Made by a program: the position numbers and the translations under genes. Source: Akkermansiaceae bacterium UBA5688 (GTDB lineage Bacteria; Verrucomicrobiota; Verrucomicrobiia; Verrucomicrobiales; Akkermansiaceae). From it: 12,459 bases of DNA. Shown here piece after piece: positions 1 through 5,299 of this stretch. The DNA is taken from NCBI GenBank assembly GCA_002420315.1, contig DIHU01000100.1, forward strand, positions 1 through 12,459. The letters run 5' to 3'. Within the stretch, counting starts at the first letter, position 1. Each line of letters opens with the position of its first letter. The notes beneath the pieces are model-generated. The model saw only the letters and a list, made by a program, of their open reading frames with translations, was not told the DNA's origin and searched no databases.

Positions 1-1995
1 TTCTTTAATCAAACACCGGTCAATGGCAGCGGCGGAGACCCGCAGACTAAACCTGTCCTCGAAGTCCCCACCCAACAACAAATCGACAAAGAAGAGACCA
101 TCCGGGGTGAGCTAGCCAAAATCCGGATAGAGCAGAAAACTCTTGCTGCTAAACTTGCTCCGCAGCAAAAAGCTTGGGAAGAAAACCAACGTCAGCAAAA
201 CTCGCAATGGAAAAGTCTCAAAGCAACTTCCATTACAGCAAGCGATAAGGGATTAAAATTTAAACACCTCCCCGACCACTCGATCCTGAGCTCCGGGAGC
301 AATCCAGAAAAAGCAACATTTCAATTCACGGCACCACTTCCAAAAGGGAAGATCTCTGCGCTCCGATTAGATGCCCTTCGCCATACCTCGATGACCAAAG
401 GCGGCATTGCCCGCTCGGATAGTGGCAACTTTGTCCTGACTAGATTTGAGGCTCACCTCATTCGTGAAGGCAAACCGATTCAGCCGATAAAGCTTGAACG
501 CCCAATTGCAAGTTTTGAGCAAGGTGCCTACAAAATCGCAACCACTTTACAAACCGGAAACACTCTGGGATGGGCCATCTATAATGGAACTTCGATTAAT
601 CGTGATCACGCTGCTGTCTTCCACCTTGGCAAACCATTAGCAGTCCAGGAAGGTGACCAAGTTAAAATTGTCCTCCGCCACGATTCACATCATGCTCAAC
701 ACTATCTAGGCCGCTTTAAAATTTCTGTTACCGAGACAGCAAAGCCTTCACTTGAGGAGGATGAACAGAGTATTGAAAAACTGCTCACAATAGCACCCGA
801 CCAACGCAGCCAGGAGCAGAACCAAAGCCTCGCCGCGGCATTCCTTGCAACTCACAGTGAATACCAAAAACTTTCCACTAAAATCACCTCTCTAGAGGCG
901 CAAATCAGCACAATCAGGAAAGCAGCTCCGCGCGTCATGGTGATGGAAGATCGCAAGAGCCGAAGAAAGACCCACATCCTAGCAGTTGGTTCTTATCAAG
1001 CGCAGGGGAAAGAAGTTGAAGCCATCACACCAGGATTACTGCCCCCTCTACCGGAAAAAGAAAGTCACAATCGCCTCGACCTCGCTCATTGGCTGGTTTC
1101 GCCAGATCACCCTCTCACTTCAAGAGTTACAGTTAATCGAATCTGGCAGGAACTCTTTGGAATCGGACTGATTAAATCGCCAGAAGATCTTGGGGTACAA
1201 TCTGAGATTCCAATTTACCCCGAACTCCTCGATTGGCTTTCAGCAGATTTCATCGAATCTGGCTGGGATTTCAAAAAGCTCATCAAAACCATCGTGACCA
1301 GCGAAGTTTACCAACAATCCTCAAAGGTCGATTCCCTCGCTCTTGAAAGAGACCCCAAAAACAGGCTCCTTGCACGAGCTCCCCGCTATCGCCTCCCTTC
1401 TTGGATGATTCGGGATCAGGCTCTTGCACTCTCTGGGCGTCTTATCCGGCAACTCGGAGGAACTCCGGTCAAACCTTGGCAACCACAGGGCCTTTGGTCC
1501 GAGGTCACCTTTGGTAGAAAGAAGTATACTCCGGATACCGGCGAGAATCTGCGAAGGCGGACTCTTTACACATTCTGGCGCCGTATCTCGGCGCCACCCA
1601 TGATTTTCGACAATGCCAAACGTGAGGGCTGTGAAGTAGGGACCTATAATACAAACTCTCCCCTGCACGCCCTAGCAACTTTGAACGACCCACTCTATCT
1701 AGAGGCCGCGCGTGGAATTGCCTACCGGGCCCAAAAAATTGATCCAAAATCGATCCTCAAAACAGCCTTCAAATTGATCACCGCTCGTGATCCAAACGAA
1801 GAAGAATTCATAATCGTCAAGCGCATGCATGAAGCGTCACGCATCCACTACAAACAAAATCCCGCGGAAGTAACCGCACTCCTTTCCGCAGGAGACCTTC
1901 CCATCACAGATCAAATCAAACCTCTTGAGCAAGCCTCTCTCACCTCCACCATTCTCTCTCTTCTCAACACGGATGAAGCCCTCACCAAAGAATAG
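1..1995 (+). CDS. PSCyt1/DUF1549-DUF1553 family protein, C-terminal part (5' end outside window)
   Basis: The frame is open from base 1 to the TAG at 1993-1995 (664 residues), so the first in-frame ATG at 391 is internal and the true start lies upstream. The first residues (FFNQTPVNGSGGDPQ) match the junction that ends the DUF1549 domain in this family. Next come a short coiled-coil stretch (about residues 28-75), a beta-rich insert resembling a carbohydrate-binding module (about 80-245, with GNFVLTRFE, GWAIYNG and LGRFKISVTE), a second helical stretch, and DUF1553 (about 355 to 625, with NRLDLAHWL and NRIWQELFGIGL). The family usually begins with a signal peptide and a cytochrome-c-like haem domain, both of which would be upstream. 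Such proteins are exported and nearly always paired with DUF1501 genes, as here. The usual RG-Y-x-x-G segment before DUF1553 reads AVGSYQAQG, a small divergence. Family call is firm; function is unknown, with an envelope role in polysaccharide use being only a common guess. Confidence 0.9.
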   Translation, partial: FFNQTPVNGSGGDPQTKPVLEVPTQQQIDKEETIRGELAKIRIEQKTLAAKLAPQQKAWEENQRQQNSQWKSLKATSITASDKGLKFKHLPDHSILSSGSNPEKATFQFTAPLPKGKISALRLDALRHTSMTKGGIARSDSGNFVLTRFEAHLIREGKPIQPIKLERPIASFEQGAYKIATTLQTGNTLGWAIYNGTSINRDHAAVFHLGKPLAVQEGDQVKIVLRHDSHHAQHYLGRFKISVTETAKPSLEEDEQSIEKLLTIAPDQRSQEQNQSLAAAFLATHSEYQKLSTKITSLEAQISTIRKAAPRVMVMEDRKSRRKTHILAVGSYQAQGKEVEAITPGLLPPLPEKESHNRLDLAHWLVSPDHPLTSRVTVNRIWQELFGIGLIKSPEDLGVQSEIPIYPELLDWLSADFIESGWDFKKLIKTIVTSEVYQQSSKVDSLALERDPKNRLLARAPRYRLPSWMIRDQALALSGRLIRQLGGTPVKPWQPQGLWSEVTFGRKKYTPDTGENLRRRTLYTFWRRISAPPMIFDNAKREGCEVGTYNTNSPLHALATLNDPLYLEAARGIAYRAQKIDPKSILKTAFKLITARDPNEEEFIIVKRMHEASRIHYKQNPAEVTALLSAGDLPITDQIKPLEQASLTSTILSLLNTDEALTKE

Positions 1996-1997
1996 CC

Positions 1998-3446
1998 ATG
2001 AATCCGATTTTTGAATCTCAACTCCTTTCGAATCGTCGCCACTTCTTCGGAAAAGCCGCAACAGGTCTGGGTATCCCTGCTCTCGTTCATCTCCTGAATA
2101 ACAATGCCTCAGCCTCAGAGGACCGTATCCTTGAGGCTGCTCAAGCAATTGCGCCAAAGGCGAAGCGTGTCGTTTATCTTTTCCAAAATGGAGCACCAAG
2201 TCACCTAGAGCTTTTTGATCACAAACCCCAACTCACTAAACTACACGGAGAAAAGGTTCCTGACTCTTACATGGAGGGAAAACGTTTTTCGACAATGTCC
2301 GCTGCTGCTGACAAACGTCGTTTATTGGCACCTGTCGAGCCTTTTAAACAGCACGGTGAATCAGGCGCAACTGTTAGCGCATTTATGCCACACACTGCGA
2401 AAATCACCGATGATCTTTGCTTCATCAAGAGCATGCATACTCAGCAGGTGAACCATGCGCCCGCGATTAACTTTTTCCTTTCCGGATTTCAACTTCCCTC
2501 ACGGCCGACCGTCGGATCCTGGCTTTCTTATGGTCTGGGGTCGATGAACGAAAACCTTCCAACCTTTGTCGTCATGACTTCGGTCTCTAAAGGAACGAGC
2601 TGTGGTCAAATTTTCTACGACTCTTATTGGTCTTCCGGTTTTCTCCCATCGCGGCACCAGGGCGTAAAACTCCGCGCTGGAGGTAATCCTGTTCTCTATC
2701 TAAATAATCCGACGGGAGTTAGCCCTCAACTTCGACGTCAAATGCTCAATGGGATCGCAGACTTAAATCAGCGCAAATATGACACTGTCGGTGACCCTGA
2801 GATCCAAACCCGTATCTCCCAGTATGAAATGGCTTATCGCATGCAAACAAGCGTACCGGAGCTGACTGATATTTCTGGTGAATCAAAATCGACTCTTGAT
2901 CTTTACGGCCCCCATGTTCAAGAACCTGGAAGTTTCGCACGCAATTGCCTACTAACCCGTCGCCTGCTCGAACGGGGGACTCGCTATGTTCAATTAATGC
3001 ATGCAGGATGGGATCAGCATAATTCCTTAACTACCGAGCTCTATAACCAGTGTCGAGATACGGATCAGCCGTCAGCAGGTCTTGTCAGAGATCTGAAACA
3101 ACGAGGGCTTCTTGACGAAACTCTCGTAATTTGGGGAGGCGAATTTGGACGCACCCCCTTCCTTCAAGGAAATATGGATAATCGTGCGAGATGGGGTCGA
3201 GACCATCACCCCTACACCTTTACAATCTGGATGGCGGGTGGAGGCGTGAAGCCCGGGATAACCTATGGACAATCAGACGACATTGGGTTCAACGTCGCAA
3301 ACAACCCGGTTCACGTCCACGATTTCCAGGCTACCCTTCTTCACCTTCTTGGAATCAATCACGAAAAGCTAACTTATCGATTTCAGGGCCGTCACTATCG
3401 ACTTACAGATGTTGAGGGTCATGTCGTGAGGCCAATTCTGGCGTAA
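1998..3446 (+). CDS. DUF1501 family protein with twin-arginine-like signal
   Basis: A 482-residue protein starting 2 nt after the preceding stop; no Shine-Dalgarno motif is visible, so translational coupling is likely. The N-terminus carries a twin-arginine-like motif (NRRHFFGK, residues 12-19) and a moderately hydrophobic stretch ending near ASAS, suggesting folded export by Tat. The DUF1501 hallmarks are in order: VVYLFQNGAPSHLELFD (58-74), SMHTQQVNHAPA (145-156), HAGWDQH (335-341), WGGEFGRTP (379-387), GRDHHPYTF (400-408) and VHDFQATLLHLLG (440-452). DUF1501 belongs to the alkaline-phosphatase/sulfatase-like fold group, and the conserved Asp and His residues here would suit metal binding. 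Length and motif set are normal for an intact member. The gene forms a two-gene unit with the DUF1553 gene and ends just before a hairpin that could serve both strands. Substrate and reaction are not known. Confidence 0.93.
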   Translation: MNPIFESQLLSNRRHFFGKAATGLGIPALVHLLNNNASASEDRILEAAQAIAPKAKRVVYLFQNGAPSHLELFDHKPQLTKLHGEKVPDSYMEGKRFSTMSAAADKRRLLAPVEPFKQHGESGATVSAFMPHTAKITDDLCFIKSMHTQQVNHAPAINFFLSGFQLPSRPTVGSWLSYGLGSMNENLPTFVVMTSVSKGTSCGQIFYDSYWSSGFLPSRHQGVKLRAGGNPVLYLNNPTGVSPQLRRQMLNGIADLNQRKYDTVGDPEIQTRISQYEMAYRMQTSVPELTDISGESKSTLDLYGPHVQEPGSFARNCLLTRRLLERGTRYVQLMHAGWDQHNSLTTELYNQCRDTDQPSAGLVRDLKQRGLLDETLVIWGGEFGRTPFLQGNMDNRARWGRDHHPYTFTIWMAGGGVKPGITYGQSDDIGFNVANNPVHVHDFQATLLHLLGINHEKLTYRFQGRHYRLTDVEGHVVRPILA

Positions 3447-3450
3447 GCCA

Positions 3451-3485
3451 AATAAAAAAAGAGCCACGGGCGATTGCCCTGGCTC
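3451..3485 (-). terminator. Intrinsic terminator for the minus-strand lipoprotein gene, shared with the convergent DUF1501 gene
   Basis: The stem GAGCCACGGGC / GCCCTGGCTC (3461-3485) pairs over 10 bp with one bulged C and a GATT loop. On the plus strand an A-rich run (3451-3460) precedes it, so on the minus strand the hairpin is followed by a run of T residues: a good rho-independent terminator for the gene at 3513-3734. On the plus strand only a weak T-poor tail follows, so it would stop the DUF1501 transcript less efficiently. Confidence 0.8.
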
Positions 3486-3512
3486 CTTTGAAAGATCGAG
3501 TGTTCCCAACCC

Positions 3513-3734
3513 TTATTTTTCCGCCTGAATTGGCGTTTCACTCTGAGCTGGAGAGCTCTTGATAGCAGGGGCCTCCTTAGCAGCAGGAGCATCTTGACCT
3601 ACCTCAATATCCTTAAAACTAGGAAGTCGACGAAGTGATGGAATAGAAGCTTCGCCGGAGCAGCAACCGCAGGAGCTGAGACCGAGAGAAGCAACTGCAA
3701 ATGAAGCAACTGCGAGAAGTTTAACAAATTTCAT
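3513..3734 (-). CDS. Small predicted lipoprotein with Cys cluster and Ala/Pro-rich tail (73 aa)
   Basis: The start was placed at the ATG at 3734-3732 rather than at an ATG 13 codons upstream (3773), because translation from 3734 gives a textbook lipoprotein signal: MKFVK, a hydrophobic core (LLAVASFAVASLG), then the lipobox LSSC with Cys22 as the lipid-attachment residue. Two further cysteines follow at 24 and 25 (CGCC). The mature part is about 52 residues: a short segment with SLRRLPSFKDIEVG, then a low-complexity tail rich in Ala, Pro, Lys and Glu, as expected of an unstructured envelope-anchored peptide. There is no clear Shine-Dalgarno sequence. It lies 89 nt downstream of a second small lipoprotein gene on the same strand and ends at a hairpin terminator. 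No known family is recognised and function is unknown. The extra cysteines could bind metal or form disulfides, but that is speculation. Confidence 0.75.
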   Translation of the reverse strand: MKFVKLLAVASFAVASLGLSSCGCCSGEASIPSLRRLPSFKDIEVGQDAPAAKEAPAIKSSPAQSETPIQAEK

Positions 3735-3823
3735 GTCTTTGGAACTGTGATGATGGCATATGCTCGAAGGCAAGAATTAGGAGGGATTAACTCCAGCTCA
3801 AACTCTTCTGTTGAACAACACTA

Positions 3824-3946
3824 TTACTTGTCAGGGATAACGATGGGAGTAGGAGCTGCTGGTGCTTCCGCTGGGAGAGCACTGCATGAAGTGAGGGAGA
3901 AGCCAGCAAGAGCTGCGATCAGGCCGAGGATGGTAGCAATTTTCAT
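3824..3946 (-). CDS. Very small predicted lipoprotein (40 aa)
   Basis: The minus strand reads ATG at 3946-3944 through TAA at 3826-3824. The product starts MKIATILGLIAALAGFS, followed by the lipobox LTSC (Cys21 as lipidation site), and the mature part is only about 20 residues, ending PTPIVIPDK. The start is supported by the signal-peptide organisation (Lys2, an 11-15 residue hydrophobic core, lipobox at the expected distance) and by a purine-rich stretch (AAAAAGAAAAAA) just upstream that could act as a weak ribosome binding site. It resembles the neighbour at 3513-3734 in size, signal type and an Ala/Pro-rich tail (both contain APAA), so the two may be distant duplicates or one functional pair. 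Tiny lipoproteins such as entericidins have this size, but no specific similarity is seen. Function is unknown, and expression is not proven by sequence alone. Confidence 0.65.
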   Translation of the reverse strand: MKIATILGLIAALAGFSLTSCSALPAEAPAAPTPIVIPDK

Positions 3947-4183
3947 TGTTTTTTCTTTTTGTTATTTTGTTCTTTGCGCGGAAAAAAATCTAGATTTTCC
4001 TGAAATCAGGTCCGGCCACTGAATTCCAGCTACCGCTCCGAGTTGGCGAAAGGATAATAATCTCACTTTGGCATGCAAGTAGTTAAGTGATCTTTTCTAA
4101 TCTTTTTCGCAGAGCACCCTGTAAAATCACAAATGAAACGGTGATTGCAACACTGAGAAACCTCTATAACTTCCCCCTCTTTC
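3947..4183. other. Divergent intergenic region between the small lipoprotein genes and asd
   Basis: This 237-nt gap must hold promoters for both directions. Hexamers resembling a -10 box (TATAAC, 4165-4170) and a -35 box (TTGCAA, 4145-4150) precede asd, but their spacing of 14 is too short for a standard promoter, so no promoter is called. If TATAAC is used, the asd leader would be only a few bases long. No Shine-Dalgarno sequence precedes the asd ATG (the sequence just before it is a CT-rich run). The left part is AT-rich and contains two adjacent palindromic elements. No convincing ORF or structured RNA is seen. Confidence 0.5.
3985..4010. promoter_or_regulatory. Adjacent palindromes, candidate operator upstream of the 40-aa lipoprotein gene
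   Basis: Positions 3985-3998 read AAAATCTAGATTTT, a perfect 14-bp palindrome. It is followed at 3999-4010 by CCTGAAATCAGG, with 5-bp inverted arms around AA. Together they lie 39-64 nt upstream of the minus-strand lipoprotein start, where a repressor or activator of that gene could bind. A short AT-rich palindrome can also arise by chance in this composition, so the regulatory call is tentative. Confidence 0.25.
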
Positions 4184-5185
4184 ATGAACAAAAAGCCTCA
4201 TGTAGCAATCGTCGGCGCAACCGGCGCAGTCGGCCGCGAAATGCTCACCTGCCTCGAAGAGCGTAACTTTCCGCTCTCTAAACTCACCTTGCTTGCCTCA
4301 GCTCGCTCTGCAGGCAAACGTTTAGAATTTCGAGGTCAAGAACTCACGGTGGAAGAGTTAACGCCCGAATCGTTCCATGGAATCGACATTGCTCTTTTTT
4401 CAGCTGGCGGTGGTATCTCGAAAGAATTTGCCCCCATTGCAGCAGAATCTGAATGCATCGTGATCGACAATTCATCAGCCTTCCGAATGGATCCCGATGT
4501 TCCCCTAGTTCTGCCCGAAATCAATGGGAGAGACGCTCTTAATCCTGCTCGCAACCTCATCGCGAACCCGAATTGCTCTACCATCATCACTTTAATGGGC
4601 CTTGCCCCCCTTCATCAGGCTTTTGGATTGAAAGGAATCATTGCCTCAACCTATCAGGCAGTCTCGGGAAGCGGTGCTCAGGGTATCATCGAATTGGAAG
4701 ATCAGATGAAGGCCCTTGTCGCTGGCAAACCTTTAAAAACAAGTGTTTATCCTCACCAAATTGCCCAGAACGTAATTCCTCATGTTGATGTCTTCCAAGA
4801 AACTGGCTACACCAAAGAGGAGCAAAAAATGCTCTTTGAAAGCCGGAAGATTCTCGGAATCCCTGAACTCAAAGTCACTTGCACTTGCGTTCGCGTCCCT
4901 GTCGTGCGCTCTCACTCTATCTCAATAACGGCCATTTTTGAAAAAGATCCTTCGGTTGAGGATGCCCGAAAGAGCTTTGAAGGTAGACGCGGCATCCGAC
5001 TAGTCGACGACCCTAACAAGGCCATCTACCCCGTCCCGCTCGGGACAACGGGTAATGACGACTGTGAAGTCGGACGCATCAGGAAAGATCAGGTTCTACC
5101 AAATGCCCTCGCCCTTTGGGTAGTCGGCGATCAGATCAAAAAAGGAGCCGCCCTGAATGCTGTTCAAATTGCCGAAATTTTATAA
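4184..5185 (+). CDS. asd: Aspartate-semialdehyde dehydrogenase
   Basis: A 333-residue cytoplasmic enzyme that reduces L-aspartyl-4-phosphate to L-aspartate-4-semialdehyde with NADPH, the branch point toward diaminopimelate/lysine, threonine and methionine. The N-terminal Rossmann motif VAIVGATGAVGREM spans residues 7-20. The catalytic cysteine is Cys131 in NPNCSTI, followed by the substrate-contact segment YQAVSGSGAQG (157-167; Gln158). The acid/base histidine is His244 in VRSHSISI, with Arg242 for substrate carboxylate binding. The C-terminal part has the usual PVPLGTTGNDDCEVGRIR and ends ALNAVQIAEIL. Length matches the shorter bacterial class (about 330-345 residues) and all catalytic residues are present. 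The ATG was chosen because it places the Rossmann motif at the normal distance from the N-terminus. It ends with two in-frame stops in a row (TAA TGA). It is transcribed away from the lipoprotein genes and is followed by the kinase gene after 114 nt. Confidence 0.97.
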   Translation: MNKKPHVAIVGATGAVGREMLTCLEERNFPLSKLTLLASARSAGKRLEFRGQELTVEELTPESFHGIDIALFSAGGGISKEFAPIAAESECIVIDNSSAFRMDPDVPLVLPEINGRDALNPARNLIANPNCSTIITLMGLAPLHQAFGLKGIIASTYQAVSGSGAQGIIELEDQMKALVAGKPLKTSVYPHQIAQNVIPHVDVFQETGYTKEEQKMLFESRKILGIPELKVTCTCVRVPVVRSHSISITAIFEKDPSVEDARKSFEGRRGIRLVDDPNKAIYPVPLGTTGNDDCEVGRIRKDQVLPNALALWVVGDQIKKGAALNAVQIAEIL

Positions 5186-5203
5186 TGATTTTTTCGGATT
5201 CGG

Positions 5204-5222
5204 ATCTAACATAACATTAGAT
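5204..5222. repeat. Small AT-rich inverted repeat in the asd-kinase spacer
   Basis: ATCTAA and TTAGAT form a perfect 6-bp inverted repeat around a 7-nt loop (CATAACA). The stem is too AT-rich and lacks a following T-run, so it is not a convincing terminator. It could be a protein-binding site for the downstream kinase promoter or a chance repeat. The rest of the 5186-5299 spacer shows no gene and no clear promoter or Shine-Dalgarno sequence. Confidence 0.25.
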
Positions 5223-5299
5223 AGGATCAAGAAATCTAGAACGTTTTTCCGCTATTCTTGTGGCCCTTAAAACTACCAACTGCTAACAACGAACGTATC

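Noticed and set aside
391..1995. ATG at 391 as the start of the first gene
   Set aside because: The same frame stays open to base 1 and encodes conserved family sequence upstream, so this ATG is internal to a truncated gene.
3735..3773. Longer start for the 73-aa lipoprotein (13 extra residues beginning MPSSICHHH)
   Set aside because: The extension puts a hydrophilic His-rich segment before the signal peptide, which is unusual for lipoproteins; the internal ATG gives a normal MK-hydrophobic-lipobox layout.
3747..4022. Plus-strand 91-codon ORF over the lipoprotein region
   Set aside because: It lies antisense to the 40-residue lipoprotein gene and overlaps the 5' end region of the other. Its product is low-complexity with no recognisable motif, whereas the minus-strand frames give clean lipoprotein signals.
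5181..5186. Exact TATAAT hexamer at the end of asd
   Set aside because: It overlaps the asd stop codon in an AT-rich context and no TTGACA-like box lies 16-18 nt upstream, so it is probably a chance match.
5258..5299. TTG start for the kinase adding 14 residues
   Set aside because: The added residues have no family resemblance, and the ATG at 5300 places the kinase domain at a usual distance from the N-terminus.
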